Positions 9,099-18,589 of a DNA stretch of 44,366 nt are shown here, piece by piece. The stretch's first letter is position 1; each line of letters begins with the position of its first letter. The notes beneath the pieces are model-generated. The model saw only the letters and a program-made list of their open reading frames with translations. It was not told where the DNA came from and did not search any database. The DNA comes from Curvibacter sp. (GTDB taxonomy: Bacteria; Pseudomonadota; Gammaproteobacteria; Burkholderiales; Burkholderiaceae_C), in assembly GCA_004293725.1 (NCBI GenBank), contig REAW01000026.1, positions 1 to 44,366 on the forward strand. Direction: 5' to 3'. The position numbers and the translations under genes were made by a program.

Positions 9099-9785
9099 AT
9101 GCAACAAATTGCGTTGGATATTGGATTGTCGGCCGGGCCTACCATGGCCAACTTTTTTACCGGCCCCAATGCGGCGGCGGTGAAGCATCTCGAGCTCTGG
9201 ATCGGCGCGAAGAGCATCGCGCAAAGCCGATCGCCCGTGCCCACCTATTTCTGGGGCGCTGAGGGCAGTGGCAAAAGCCATTTGCTCAAGGCCGCGCGAG
9301 AGGCGTTGCGTGAGCAAGGCGCGCGCGTAGGCTGGTTGGATGCCAACGTGCTGGAGCCTGCGGAGTTCAACGAAGCCTGGGCCGCCGTGCTGATGGACGA
9401 TGTTCATCTCTACACCGCGGAGCAGCAGCACATGGCCTTCAATTGGTTCGTGAATGCCCAGACGCATCAACGTCCGGTGCTGGCAGCGGGCGCGATGGCA
9501 CCCATCGAGCTCAAACTGCGCGATGACCTTCGCACCCGCTTGGGTTGGGGTCATGTGTTTGGGCTGCATGCCCTGAGTGAGACCGAGCGCCGGGCCGTTT
9601 TGCGGCAGGCCGCTGACGCGCGTGGAGTCTTCTTAAGCGACGACGTGATGGATTTCATGCTCAACCGCTTTAGCCGCGACTTGGGCAGCCTCATGGAGCT
9701 GCTGGAACTGATGGACGGCTACGCGTTGCGAACCCAGCGCGCCATCACCATTCCGATGATCAAAGCCATGCTGGACAACCCATGA
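9099..9785 (+). CDS. hda: DnaA regulatory inactivator Hda
   Basis: A 228-residue AAA+ ATPase related to DnaA domain III. With the sliding clamp it stimulates ATP hydrolysis by DnaA, limiting re-initiation. The N-terminal MQQIALDIG is the expected clamp-binding peptide (QxxLxL-like). Walker A is GAEGSGKSH and Walker B VLMDDVHLY. The sensor/arginine region LRDDLRTRLGWGHVFGL and the C-terminal FSRDLGSLMELLELMD follow. ATG at 9099 was chosen because it places the clamp motif at the N-terminus. Its stop overlaps the start of the next gene (ATGA). No DnaA domain IV is present, which separates it from DnaA. Confidence 0.93.
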   Translation: MQQIALDIGLSAGPTMANFFTGPNAAAVKHLELWIGAKSIAQSRSPVPTYFWGAEGSGKSHLLKAAREALREQGARVGWLDANVLEPAEFNEAWAAVLMDDVHLYTAEQQHMAFNWFVNAQTHQRPVLAAGAMAPIELKLRDDLRTRLGWGHVFGLHALSETERRAVLRQAADARGVFLSDDVMDFMLNRFSRDLGSLMELLELMDGYALRTQRAITIPMIKAMLDNP

Positions 9786-10468
9786 CCCTGAAAAAAATTG
9801 CTCTTTTTGACTTGGACCACACCCTGATCCCCTTGGATTCCGACTTCGCCTGGGGCGAGTACACGACTGCCCTGGGTTGGACAGATGCGGCCAGTTTCCA
9901 GCAGCAAAACAACGCGTTTTACGAACACTACAAAGCCGGCACGCTGGACATTGGTGCCTATTGCCGTTTTGCTACAGCGGCGGTGGTGAAGCAAGGCGCT
10001 ACGAAATCGATAGCTGCTCACGCAGACTTTATGAGGGATGTGATACAAAAAGCCATTCAACCCCAAGCCTTGAAGCTGGTCCGCGACCACCAAGCCGCGG
10101 GTGATGCGGTGATCATCGTGACCGCCACGAATGCCTTTGTGACCCGTCCCATTGCGACGGCGTTTGGCGTGGAAGACCTGATTGCCGTCGATTTGGTGGT
10201 GGACGACGCGCCTGGCGGAACTGGTTGGTACACCGGTGCGATTGCTGGCGTTCCGTCCTTTCGCGAAGGTAAGGTCACCCGCGTCGAACAATGGCTCCAT
10301 GCGCGGGGTCTGGACTGGGCGACGGTGCACACCACCTTCTATTCCGACTCCATCAATGACGTGCCTTTGATGGAAAAGGCCACCGTCCCGGTGGCCACCA
10401 ACCCTGATGCGCGCCTGCGTGCCCTGGCCCAAGAGCGCGGATGGCGCATACTTGAGCTCTTTCCCTGA
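9782..10468 (+). CDS. HAD-IB family phosphatase (SerB-like)
   Basis: A 228-residue haloacid-dehalogenase hydrolase of subfamily IB. Motif I is DLDHT with nucleophile Asp10 and acid/base Asp12. Motif II is the Thr in VTATNAF, and motif IV is YSDSINDVPLM. The helical cap follows motif I. Relatives include phosphoserine phosphatases, and some betaproteobacterial members have been proposed as histidinol-phosphate phosphatases; the substrate cannot be decided here. It overlaps hda by four bases and precedes pcnB, a conserved order. A diverged repeat copy is translated at about residues 72-81. Confidence 0.88.
   Translation: MTLKKIALFDLDHTLIPLDSDFAWGEYTTALGWTDAASFQQQNNAFYEHYKAGTLDIGAYCRFATAAVVKQGATKSIAAHADFMRDVIQKAIQPQALKLVRDHQAAGDAVIIVTATNAFVTRPIATAFGVEDLIAVDLVVDDAPGGTGWYTGAIAGVPSFREGKVTRVEQWLHARGLDWATVHTTFYSDSINDVPLMEKATVPVATNPDARLRALAQERGWRILELFP
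9996..10023. repeat. Interspersed repeat copy inside the HAD gene
   Basis: GCGCTACGAAATCGATAGCT followed by GCTCACGC, with the GATAGCT core and flanking GCGC of the repeat seen elsewhere. It lies in frame within the HAD phosphatase coding sequence. Confidence 0.4.
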
Positions 10469-10498
10469 CCCGCGGCGCTGGCCGTTTGGAACCTCCTC

Positions 10499-12067
10499 TT
10501 GATCAAGAAATTCATCGATAAATTGCTGGGCAAGAGCCCGTCCGCTGCGGGCAAGAAGCCCCAGTTCGGCAAACGCGTGGATGTGCCGGTGTCCGTGCAC
10601 GGCATCGACCCCAATCTGGTGGATGAGCGCGCCATTCATGTTGTACGCACCCTGCAGCAAGCCGGTTTTGAAGCCTATGTGGTGGGTGGTGCGGTACGCG
10701 ACCTGTTGGTCGGCCTGCGCCCCAAAGACTTTGACGTCGCCACCAACGCCACGCCCGAACAGGTCAAGGGTTTGTTTCGCCGCGCTTTTATCATTGGCCG
10801 GCGTTTTCGCATCGTGCACGTGGTCTATGGTCGCGGGCGTGAGCATGAAGTGATTGAAGTTTCCACCTTCCGCGCGTATCTGGACAACGCCGCTGCTGAA
10901 CAAGTGGCGGGCAACGAACGGACCAGCAAAAGCGAGCTGGCCGGTATGAAACACGCGGTGGACAGCACCGGCCGTGTGCTGCGCGACAACGTCTGGGGCC
11001 CGCAGGAAGAAGACGCTGTGCGCCGCGACTTCACCATCAACGCGATGTACTACGACCCCGAGACTCAAATCGTGGTCGATTACCACAACGGGTTGAAGGA
11101 CGCGAAGAGCCGCACCTTGCGCATGATTGGTGACGCCGCCACGCGCTACCGTGAGGACCCGGTGCGCATCATTCGCGCCATTCGCTTCTCAGCCAAACTG
11201 AGCCCGCTAGGCTTCAAGCTGGAAGCCAAAACTTCCGGCCCATTGATCAAGAGCCAGAGTCTGTTGAACGACGTGCCGCAAAGCCGACTGTTTGACGAGA
11301 TGCTCAAGCTGCTGCAGACCGGTCACGCATTGGCCTCGGTAGAGCAACTCAAGTTTTTGGGTATGTCCCGTGGCATCTATCCCTTGCTGGATGTGGTGGT
11401 GGAGCGTGCCGAGCAGCCATTTGTGGCTGCTGCCCTCAAAGACACCGACCGCCGCGTGGGCGAAGGCAAGCCCGTAGCCCCCAGCTTTCTGCTGGCGTGC
11501 GTGCTCTGGGCCGATGTGCGGGACGGCTGGGACCAGCGCGTTCAGAGTGGCCAGCACAGCCACCCGGCGCTGCAGGACGCGATTGAGGACGTGTTCAACG
11601 CCCGTATTGGCGATGTGTCTGGCCGCGGCAAGCTGGCTGGCGACATGCGCGAGATCTGGCTCATGCAGCCGCGCTTCGAAAAGCGCGTGGGCTCCACCCC
11701 GTTTGGGATGGTCGACCAACCGCGCTTTCGCGCTGCGTTTGACTTCATGCGCCTGCGGGCCGATGCTGGCGAAATTGACGAGGTGTTGGCAGACTGGTGG
11801 CAGGAATTCAGCATGGCCAGTGACGATGTGCGCCAGGACATGGTGGACCAGGTGCGAACGGAACAACAGCAGCAGCGCAAACAGGCGCCGCGTGTGCAAC
11901 GTGCGCCAGCCAAAACAACCTCAACGGAACCCGCAGCGCCCCATGTGGCGGACCGCCCCGAAGCGGAATTTGCGGCGGATGGTCACGATGCTCCGCGCAA
12001 ACGCCGTCGCCGCCGACGCTCAGGCGCAGCCAAAGGCGAGGGTGGCTCCGGCGGCCACGCCGAGTAA
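10499..12067 (+). CDS. pcnB: Poly(A) polymerase I
   Basis: A 522-residue class-II nucleotidyltransferase that adds 3' poly(A) tails to RNAs, marking them for decay. The signature GGAVRDLLVGLRPKDFDVAT at about residues 62-81 holds the catalytic Asp pair (DFD). The RNA-binding domain follows (RRDFTINAMYYD, RYREDPVRIIRAIRFSAKL). The C-terminal 80 residues are rich in Gln, Pro, Ala and end in a basic stretch KRRRRRRSG, as is usual. TTG at 10499 is the only sensible start before the conserved region; rare start codons are known to limit PcnB synthesis in E. coli. A tRNA CCA-adding enzyme is unlikely given the length and tail. Confidence 0.93.
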   Translation: MIKKFIDKLLGKSPSAAGKKPQFGKRVDVPVSVHGIDPNLVDERAIHVVRTLQQAGFEAYVVGGAVRDLLVGLRPKDFDVATNATPEQVKGLFRRAFIIGRRFRIVHVVYGRGREHEVIEVSTFRAYLDNAAAEQVAGNERTSKSELAGMKHAVDSTGRVLRDNVWGPQEEDAVRRDFTINAMYYDPETQIVVDYHNGLKDAKSRTLRMIGDAATRYREDPVRIIRAIRFSAKLSPLGFKLEAKTSGPLIKSQSLLNDVPQSRLFDEMLKLLQTGHALASVEQLKFLGMSRGIYPLLDVVVERAEQPFVAAALKDTDRRVGEGKPVAPSFLLACVLWADVRDGWDQRVQSGQHSHPALQDAIEDVFNARIGDVSGRGKLAGDMREIWLMQPRFEKRVGSTPFGMVDQPRFRAAFDFMRLRADAGEIDEVLADWWQEFSMASDDVRQDMVDQVRTEQQQQRKQAPRVQRAPAKTTSTEPAAPHVADRPEAEFAADGHDAPRKRRRRRRSGAAKGEGGSGGHAE

Positions 12068-12077
12068 GGCGAAGACC

Positions 12078-12548
12078 ATGCGCGCGCCGGTGCTGGCCTA
12101 CGTCGGCCTGGGGGCCAACCTGGGTGAGCCCGTGGCTGCGCTGAACGCTGCGCTTGCTTCACTGGAAGAACTGCCGCAGTGCGTGTTGCTGCGCCATTCG
12201 GCCTTTTACCGGAGCGCACCGGTCGACTCCAGCGGCCCAGACTACGTGAACGCGGTGGCCGAACTCTCCACCACCCTGACCGCCCCGGCTCTGTTGCAGG
12301 CGCTGCAGCAGATCGAACGGGACGCTGGGCGTGAACGCCCCTACCGCAATGCTCCGCGTACGCTGGATTTGGATCTGCTGCTGTACGGCAGCGCCATCCT
12401 CCACAGCGCTTTGCTCACCGTGCCCCATCCCCGAATGTACGAGCGTGCGTTTGTGCTGTTGCCTCTTGCTGAGTTGGTGCCAGAGCAGGTCGACGCCTCC
12501 CGTTTGGCTGCTGTGCAAGGTCAGGGGGTGTGGCGTATGCCCGGGTAA
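12078..12548 (+). CDS. folK: 2-Amino-4-hydroxy-6-hydroxymethyldihydropteridine diphosphokinase
   Basis: HPPK, 156 residues, transfers pyrophosphate from ATP to the pterin in folate synthesis. Diagnostic are the N-terminal YVGLGANLGEP, the signature RTLDLDLLLYG (magnesium-binding Asp pair) and PHPRMYERAFVLLPLAEL. ATG at 12078 lies ten bases after the pcnB stop, so it is almost certainly co-transcribed with pcnB. Length is typical. No fusion to FolB or FolP is seen. Confidence 0.95.
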   Translation: MRAPVLAYVGLGANLGEPVAALNAALASLEELPQCVLLRHSAFYRSAPVDSSGPDYVNAVAELSTTLTAPALLQALQQIERDAGRERPYRNAPRTLDLDLLLYGSAILHSALLTVPHPRMYERAFVLLPLAELVPEQVDASRLAAVQGQGVWRMPG

Positions 12549-12619
12549 ACCCTGAATTTTGCGTTGCTTTTTTTGGGGCCTTGCATGGTTTAATTAAAAA
12601 ATAATTACAGGAGATTGGA

Positions 12620-14209
12620 ATGCAATTAAGTCGTTTGCGTTTGGCCACCAAATTGTGGTCTGCCATGGGCGTCATGGTTGCGGTGCTTGCCATCATCATC
12701 GCCTTCACGGCCTCTCAATCGGGTAAAAATCGAGAGGCCTATGCGCAAGTCAATGCGAGCATGCTCGAAAAAATCCGGGCATCTACGCAGTGGGCACGAC
12801 TGGTCGATGTCAACATCACCCGGGCCTATGCGGTGGTAGTCGCTGTAGACAATGGCGTAGCGGCAGCCTTCAAGGACGAGATTGCCCAAAGCAACAAAAC
12901 GACCGAAGATTTGCAAGCCAAGATAGAGGCCTTGGAGCTGAGCGAAGCAGACAAGGCCAAGATTGCGGAAATCAAAGTGGCCCGCAACAAACTCAATGAT
13001 TTAACGAGCCAAACCGCGCTTCTGAAGGTCACCAAGCCCGGTGAAATGCCGGATTTCATCGCCAACCAATACCGCCCTGCCGTTGGCGCCTTGCAAAAGG
13101 CGCATCAGGACTTTGTCGACTTGCAAGACCAAGCCAGTGATGCCATGCGATTGCAGTTCGAGAGGGAAAGTGGCAAATTGATATTTGCATCAGCCCTTAG
13201 CCTGATTGTGATGATTTTGGGAATCCTGATCGGTGCGGGTTTCCTCATTCGATCCATCAGGCAACCCCTGCTACAGGCCAATGACTTGGCCGCTCGGATT
13301 GCACAGGGCGACTTGAGCTGCCACATCGACGAAAGCCGGGCCGATGAATTTGGGGACCTGATGCGTTCTCTCTCCGGTATGAACCGTTCGCTGGGGTTGA
13401 TGGTCTCGCAGGTGCGGCACAGTACCGACAGTATTGCCACCGCCAGTTCGGAAATTGCCACCGGCAATAACGACCTGGCCCAGCGCACGGAACAAACGTC
13501 GAGCAACCTCGCATCCACTGCGTCAAGTATGGACAGCCTGACCCAAGCCGTGCGCATGAGCTCTGAAAATGCCCACCAGGCAGCAACTTTGGCGGCCAAT
13601 GCCTCCAACGTCGCGCAACGTGGCGGGGAAGTGGTTGCCCAGGTGGTGAGCACCATGCAGCAAATCGACGCCAGCAGCAAGAAGATTGCCGACATCATCA
13701 GCGTGATTGACGGCATTGCCTTTCAAACCAATATCTTGGCGCTCAACGCTGCCGTAGAAGCCGCCCGTGCCGGAGAACAGGGCCGCGGCTTTGCAGTGGT
13801 GGCATCAGAAGTGCGCAGCCTTGCTGGTCGCTCTGCCGAAGCTGCCAAAGAGATCAAAGGCCTGATCGGTACGTCAGTGGACAAGGTCGAATCGGGCACC
13901 AAGCTGGTGACTGACGCCGGGGCCACTATGCAGGAGATCGTGCAAAGTGTGCGCAAGGTGGTGGATGTGATTGGTGAGATCACTGCAGCATCCAGTGAGC
14001 AAAGCGCTGGGATTGCCGAGGTCAACCAATCTATCGGCAACTTGGACCAGATGACGCAGCAGAACGCTGCGCTGGTGGAGGAGAGCGCGGCAGCAGCCGA
14101 GAGCCTGCGCGATCAGGCAGCCCAATTGGCCCAAGCAGTAGCGGTGTTCAAGGTGGCGCCGCAGGTGTCGCATGCGGGGCCATCGGGGTCGCATCTGTTG
14201 CTCAACTAA
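12620..14209 (+). CDS. Methyl-accepting chemotaxis protein
   Basis: A 529-residue transmembrane chemoreceptor. TM1 is at about 14-32, a periplasmic four-helix-bundle-like sensor at 33-187, TM2 at 188-210 and HAMP at 211-263, followed by a signalling domain. The hairpin tip reads [26 protein letters not shown], with [15 protein letters not shown] after it, which binds CheA/CheW. Methylation-type Ala/Glu/Gln heptads flank it. The C-terminus lacks the NWETF-type pentapeptide that tethers CheR/CheB in Tsr. AGGAGA precedes ATG at 12620, and a very AT-rich stretch at 12590-12608 probably holds its promoter. The ligand is unknown. It is an isolated gene ending in a strong terminator. Confidence 0.93.
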   Translation: MQLSRLRLATKLWSAMGVMVAVLAIIIAFTASQSGKNREAYAQVNASMLEKIRASTQWARLVDVNITRAYAVVVAVDNGVAAAFKDEIAQSNKTTEDLQAKIEALELSEADKAKIAEIKVARNKLNDLTSQTALLKVTKPGEMPDFIANQYRPAVGALQKAHQDFVDLQDQASDAMRLQFERESGKLIFASALSLIVMILGILIGAGFLIRSIRQPLLQANDLAARIAQGDLSCHIDESRADEFGDLMRSLSGMNRSLGLMVSQVRHSTDSIATASSEIATGNNDLAQRTEQTSSNLASTASSMDSLTQAVRMSSENAHQAATLAANASNVAQRGGEVVAQVVSTMQQIDASSKKIADIISVIDGIAFQTNILALNAAVEAARAGEQGRGFAVVASEVRSLAGRSAEAAKEIKGLIGTSVDKVESGTKLVTDAGATMQEIVQSVRKVVDVIGEITAASSEQSAGIAEVNQSIGNLDQMTQQNAALVEESAAAAESLRDQAAQLAQAVAVFKVAPQVSHAGPSGSHLLLN

Positions 14210-14230
14210 ACGTTCCAAACGAACCTAATA

Positions 14231-14258
14231 AAAAACGCTGCCGTGGCAGCGTTTTTTT
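14231..14258. terminator. Bidirectional intrinsic terminator
   Basis: Stem ACGCTGCC (14235-14242), two-base loop GT and GGCAGCGT (14245-14252), with an A-run before and seven T after. It ends both the chemoreceptor gene and the convergent ridA-type gene. Confidence 0.92.
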
Positions 14259-14282
14259 CCTCGAAGCTGAGGCGCGGGTGGG

Positions 14283-14741
14283 TCAGGCCACTTCGGCAAT
14301 CAGTTCTATTTCCACACACGCACCAAAGGGGATTTGCGCAACGCCAAAGGCGCTGCGGGCATGTGCGCCCGCCTGGGGGCCAAACACTTCTCCCAGCAGT
14401 TCGCTGCAGCCATTGGTGACCAGGTGCTGTTCGGTAAAGTCGCCGGTGGAGTTGACCAGTGACATCACCTTGACGATGCGCTTGACGCGGTTGAGGTCGC
14501 CCACGGCGGCGTGCAGCGTGCCCATCAGGTCGATAGCGATGGCGCGTGCGGCCGCTTTGCCCTCTTCGGTCGAGGTGTTTTTACCCAACTGGCCCACCCA
14601 GGGTTTGCCGTCTTTTTTGGCGATATGTCCGCTGAGGAAGACCAGGTTGCCGGTTTGTACAAACGGCACATAGGCCGCGGCAGGCACGGACACGGGCGGC
14701 AGGGTGATGTTCAGGGTGGCGAGTTTGTCGTAAATGCTCAT
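14283..14741 (-). CDS. RidA family protein (YjgF/UK114)
   Basis: A 152-residue member of the Rid family, of the longer type (about 150 residues) rather than archetypal RidA (about 128). Archetypal RidA hydrolyses reactive enamines/imines released by PLP enzymes. Visible conserved parts are YVPFVQTGNLVFLSGHIA, GTLHAAVGDLNRVKRIVK and the C-terminal IPFGACVEIELIAEV. The usual catalytic arginine of RidA (in NxR..R motifs) is not in its normal context; the nearest is the segment AHARSAFGVAQIP. So deaminase activity is uncertain. ATG at 14741 is preceded by AAAGGAAA; the frame is open 51 bases further upstream without a ribosome binding site. Confidence 0.85.
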   Translation of the reverse strand: MSIYDKLATLNITLPPVSVPAAAYVPFVQTGNLVFLSGHIAKKDGKPWVGQLGKNTSTEEGKAAARAIAIDLMGTLHAAVGDLNRVKRIVKVMSLVNSTGDFTEQHLVTNGCSELLGEVFGPQAGAHARSAFGVAQIPFGACVEIELIAEVA

Positions 14742-14785
14742 ACAGTTTCCTTTAAATGAAATGTGCCTCTGGAGCTCATGCTTAT

Positions 14786-14819
14786 AGCGCAAGAAGCTAT
14801 TTAATTGATAGCGCTTTGG
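14786..14819. repeat. Interspersed repeat forming the 3' end of a gene
   Basis: The best-preserved copy: AGCGCAAGAAGCTATTTAAT, then TGATAGCGCTTTGG. Terminal AGCGC/GCGCT arms make it a small inverted repeat. It supplies the last codons and the stop of the transglutaminase gene at 14801. Confidence 0.6.
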
Positions 14820-15802
14820 CTTTGGCTCATGCCACCGGCCATGGATTGGCTTTGCCCCTGGCCTTGGGTTTGCGATGCTGAGCCCGGGGTTTTCCCGTCC
14901 GTATTGTCGCTGCGGATGTCTTCCACCGTCACGCCCACGGTCAGGGTGTGGCTGGCGCCGCCATGGATCACGCCCCGCAGCGGCGACACGTCGCTGAAAT
15001 CGCGCCCGGTGGCAAGCGTCACATAGTCCACTCCCGGTGCAAACCAGCCCCAGCGGTTGTTCGTGGGGTCCAGATCGACCCAGCGCTGGCCCTCTGGCAG
15101 GTCGCCGAGGTAGACGCTCACCCAGGCGTGTGACGCGTCGCTGCCCACCAACTTCACTTCGCCCGGAGCGGGTTGGGTCAGCAAATAGCCGCTCACATAC
15201 CGCGCAGGAAGCCCCATGCTGCGCAGGCAGGCCAACATGATGTGGGCAAAGTCCTGGCAGACGCCCTTGCGCTGTTCCAGCGCTTGCAGGGCGGGGGTGT
15301 TGATTTGGGTGCTTTCGCTGTCGTAAGTGAAGTCTGTATGGATGCGGTCCATCAAATCTATTGCCACATCCAGCACGCTGGAGCCCGCCACAAAGCTGGG
15401 ACGCGCGTAGCCAGCAAATTCCGGGCGGCGCGGTACAAAGGGCGATGCAAACACGAACTCGGACGCCGCCTCGAAAGGTGCATGGGCCTGGTAGCGCAGC
15501 CGGTCACGCAGTTGCTCCCAGGGCAGCGCGCTGGACGGGCGCACATGCGCGGTGGTGGACACGATGCTCATGGCCTGCACCTCCAGCACGGGGTGCAAGA
15601 CCTCGAGCGAGAAGAAGCAGCGCGTATTCCCATATACATCCAGTGTATTGCGCTGTTGCGCTGGTTGCGGTTGGATCGTAAGGGCGTGGCTGAGCAAACT
15701 TTGCCCCGCGTGTTGCAGGGGCTGCAAATAGGCCACGTGCTGCGCCGTCTCCACGGCTGGCTGGTAGTCGTAGCGTGTGTGGTGGGTAATCTGCAACAGC
15801 AT
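14801..15802 (-). CDS. Transglutaminase-like protein of the ATP-grasp/alpha-E cluster
   Basis: A 333-residue cytoplasmic protein with the N-terminal domain that often precedes bacterial transglutaminases (LLQITHHTRYDYQPAV) and a papain-like transglutaminase core. Catalytic residues are visible: Cys182 (GVCQDFAH), His225 (SDASHAW) and Asp245 (WVDLDPTNN). The start overlaps the stop of the upstream gene by ATGA, so the two are translationally coupled. Such proteins occur with circularly permuted ATP-grasp and alpha-E proteins in predicted peptide or amide ligase/peptidase systems whose product is unknown. The last 26 residues are a Gln/Ser/Gly-rich tail, and the stop codon comes from an interspersed repeat, so the C-terminus is probably variable. 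Confidence 0.9.
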   Translation of the reverse strand: MLLQITHHTRYDYQPAVETAQHVAYLQPLQHAGQSLLSHALTIQPQPAQQRNTLDVYGNTRCFFSLEVLHPVLEVQAMSIVSTTAHVRPSSALPWEQLRDRLRYQAHAPFEAASEFVFASPFVPRRPEFAGYARPSFVAGSSVLDVAIDLMDRIHTDFTYDSESTQINTPALQALEQRKGVCQDFAHIMLACLRSMGLPARYVSGYLLTQPAPGEVKLVGSDASHAWVSVYLGDLPEGQRWVDLDPTNNRWGWFAPGVDYVTLATGRDFSDVSPLRGVIHGGASHTLTVGVTVEDIRSDNTDGKTPGSASQTQGQGQSQSMAGGMSQSQSAIN

Positions 15803-18468
15803 CAGGTACCCACGCTGTGTTTGGCGTAGCCCGAGTGGGTGAAGTAGGTGGTGCTGATCGCTTCGGACACCGTAAACGCGCACGCACTCAAATCGTCCAG
15901 CAGATCGCGCAGTGCTTGCGCACTGAGCTCTCCTTCAGGGGTGTTGCACAAGTAGGCAAGGTCCCATGTGTCAGGGTTGGGTACTTCCAATGACAGGGCG
16001 CAAAGTTCGCTGGGCGGACTTTGCGCCAATTTGGCCAGGCGCCCGCGCAGCGTGTGGGCCACCCAGCCCAGGGAGCGCGGGTTGTCGCGGTCCAGCACCA
16101 GCAGGTCGGTGAGTGCGGCAATGTCGCGGCTTTGCTGGTACTGGGCGTGGAAGGTGATGGTGCTGTCAAACAAGGTGAGCAGGGCTTCAAACCCGCCATT
16201 GGTGTCGACCGCGCCGACCTCAAAACTCCGCGCCAGCGCGCTGGCCAGAAAGTGCAGGCGCTCCACATGGCGTCCGATGCTCAGCAAGCGCCAGCCGTCA
16301 TCGCGGGTCATGCGGTCGGTTTGCGCGCCGGTAATGGCGGCCAATTGGTCACTCAGGTCGCCCAAGACGCGAAGGGCCTGGGCCGGTGTGTAGTCGCCCT
16401 TGTCGGCAAGCTCCGCACACTGGGCAAACAAGGTTTCCTCGGCCCGCACAATGGTGTGCCAATGCTCTTGCGAAAGGCGTTCGCGCACGGTGGCGGCCGC
16501 CATCTTGAGCGCACGCACATTAAAGCCCACGCTGGTAGCGCCTTCGGCCGAAGCCAGGCTGGCGATCAGCGCACGTTCGAACACACGACGCGCTTGCACT
16601 GCAGAGGGTGTGCCCGGCAGCACCAGGGTATTGGCCACGGCCATTTGGCTGAGCCATTGCAACAGCGGTACCGAACTCTGTTCTTCGCCACCCAGGCAGT
16701 CCAGCGTCAACCCGGCCAGGCGTACCGAGTTTTCTGCGCGCTCGGTGTAGCGGCCCAACCAATACAGGTTTTCGGCGGCGCGGCTGGTGACCAGGCGCTT
16801 GCGTTGTGCCAGCACGGCCGGCGTTAGTGCAGTGGGAAGCAGGGAGGTGGTGTCTACCTCGCCTTCGGTCAGGGCCCACACGTCGGCACTGCTGCCGCCA
16901 CGCTGCATGCTGGCGATGTCGGCTGTCGTGCCTGCCACGCGGGCCAAGCCACCGGGCAACACGCGCCAGTGCGGGCGTCCCGTCGCATCCTGCCCGTCAG
17001 ACACCGCAAACACGCGCAGTAACACCGAGCGTGCCACCATGCCACTGGGCTGCCCCCCGCCTGGGCTGTACCAGGTGGGCATTTGTGACAAGGGCATGTA
17101 GGCCTGCACCGTATGGTCTTCGCTTTGCCGCATGATTCGGCCCGCCCAGGCGTCCAGCGCTGTTTGTCCCAAGCTGCGGCCCATCACAGACTCGAAACTG
17201 GTGTGGATGCTGGAGCCGGGGTAAGTCGGTTTGATAGTGTGTTCGCGCAGCCGCGGCAGGGCCTCATCCATGGCACTGCGCTCGCCGCACCACCAGCTAG
17301 GCAATGCGGGCAGACTCAAGTCTTCGCCGAGCGCATGGCGCGCCAGGGCGGGCAAAAAACCCAGGAGTGCGGGTGATTCAAGAAACGCGGAGCCTGGCGC
17401 ATTGGCTACCAGCACATTGCCTGCCCGAATGGCTTGCAGCAGGCCTGGCACGCCCAAGGTGGAGTCGGGGCGCAGCTCCAGTGGGTCCAGGTATTGGTCG
17501 TCTACCCGCTTGAGCAACCCGTGTACGGGTACCAGGCCACGCAGGGTCTTGAGGAACAGACGCTCGTCGCGCACGATCAAGTCACTGCCTTCCACCAGAC
17601 TCAGACCCAGATAGCGCGCCAGATAGGCATGCTCGAAATAGGTTTCGTTGTAGGGGCCAGGCGTGAGCAGGGCGATGTGCGCTTCTGCTCCGGCCGGGCT
17701 GTGGGCTTTGAGGCTATCCATTAGCGCACGGTACGTGCTGGCCAGACGTTGGACTTTGAGTGCCTGAAAGGCTTGCGGGAACTGGCGCGACACGGCCAGC
17801 CGGTTCTCCAGCAAGTAGCCCAGACCACTGGGGGCCTGGCAGCGCTGGCCCACCACCCACCAGTTGCCGTCGGGCCCGCGTGCCAGGTCAAAGGCAGTGA
17901 CGTGCAAGTAGCGCCCGCCCACCGGCCGCACGCCAGCCATGGATCGCAGGTAGCCCGGATGTCCATGCACCAGAGCGGGGGGCAGCAGGCCTTGGGTCAG
18001 GTAGGTTTGTGGGCCATACACATCGGCCATCACGGCCTCCAGCAGGCGCATGCGCTGCTGCACCCCCGCTTCTATGTGTTGCCAGCTAGGGGCATCCACC
18101 ACCAAAGGAAACAAGTCCAGCGACCAAGGGCGCTGCGGGCCTTCGGCGTCAGCATAGACGTTGTAGGTCACTCCGTTGTCGCGAATTTGGCGCTGCAAGC
18201 TGGCGGCCCGGGCGTCGAGTTCGGCGCTGGTGCGGGCCTCCATGTGGGTGAAAAATTGGCCCCAAGCGCCCGTCAAATATGCGCAATTAGCTATTGAATT
18301 GATAGCTATTTCCGCGTCGGACGATGCAGGGCTGCTTGTTTTGGACTGTACCGCCGCACGGAGTTCGTCAAAGTGACCGGGGGCGGCGGCACACAAGCGG
18401 GCCTGGTGCAGCACGTCGGCGTCGATGGGGAGGCGGTTCACAGCAAGGGGGTCTAGAAAGGAATTCAC
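15802..18468 (-). CDS. Fused circularly permuted ATP-grasp/alpha-E protein
   Basis: An 888-residue protein combining two families that are separate genes in many genomes. Residues 1 to about 500 are the circularly permuted ATP-grasp type 2 domain (GVTYNVY, RPWSLDLFPLV, GPQTYLTQGLLPPALVHGHPG, LLTPGPYNETYFEHAYLARYLG, VANAPGSAFLESPALLGFLP). Residues about 560 to 888 are the alpha-E helical domain (SRAAENLYWLGRYTERAENS is its hallmark). ATP-grasp enzymes join a carboxylate to an amine using ATP; the substrate here is unknown. It is translationally coupled to the transglutaminase gene. A repeat-derived insertion lies near residues 51-62. ATG at 18468 follows a weak ribosome binding site. Confidence 0.9.
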   Translation of the reverse strand: MNSFLDPLAVNRLPIDADVLHQARLCAAAPGHFDELRAAVQSKTSSPASSDAEIAINSIANCAYLTGAWGQFFTHMEARTSAELDARAASLQRQIRDNGVTYNVYADAEGPQRPWSLDLFPLVVDAPSWQHIEAGVQQRMRLLEAVMADVYGPQTYLTQGLLPPALVHGHPGYLRSMAGVRPVGGRYLHVTAFDLARGPDGNWWVVGQRCQAPSGLGYLLENRLAVSRQFPQAFQALKVQRLASTYRALMDSLKAHSPAGAEAHIALLTPGPYNETYFEHAYLARYLGLSLVEGSDLIVRDERLFLKTLRGLVPVHGLLKRVDDQYLDPLELRPDSTLGVPGLLQAIRAGNVLVANAPGSAFLESPALLGFLPALARHALGEDLSLPALPSWWCGERSAMDEALPRLREHTIKPTYPGSSIHTSFESVMGRSLGQTALDAWAGRIMRQSEDHTVQAYMPLSQMPTWYSPGGGQPSGMVARSVLLRVFAVSDGQDATGRPHWRVLPGGLARVAGTTADIASMQRGGSSADVWALTEGEVDTTSLLPTALTPAVLAQRKRLVTSRAAENLYWLGRYTERAENSVRLAGLTLDCLGGEEQSSVPLLQWLSQMAVANTLVLPGTPSAVQARRVFERALIASLASAEGATSVGFNVRALKMAAATVRERLSQEHWHTIVRAEETLFAQCAELADKGDYTPAQALRVLGDLSDQLAAITGAQTDRMTRDDGWRLLSIGRHVERLHFLASALARSFEVGAVDTNGGFEALLTLFDSTITFHAQYQQSRDIAALTDLLVLDRDNPRSLGWVAHTLRGRLAKLAQSPPSELCALSLEVPNPDTWDLAYLCNTPEGELSAQALRDLLDDLSACAFTVSEAISTTYFTHSGYAKHSVGT
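18281..18316. repeat. Interspersed repeat copy inside the ATP-grasp gene
   Basis: GCGCAATTAGCTATTGAATT then GATAGCTATTTCCGCG. It is a palindromic copy of the repeat (AGCTAT ... ATAGCT) read in frame, coding for about AEIAINSIANCA in the ATP-grasp/alpha-E protein. Confidence 0.6.
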
Positions 18469-18589
18469 TGGGTTGAGTATGCCAGCGCCCAGGGATCCGG
18501 GTGCTCAGATCACGTACGCAAGCCCCATGCCGTGCCAAACGGGATAAAGTCCGCTAGGATTCGTTTCAACTTCAAGCAATGGGGTGCGT

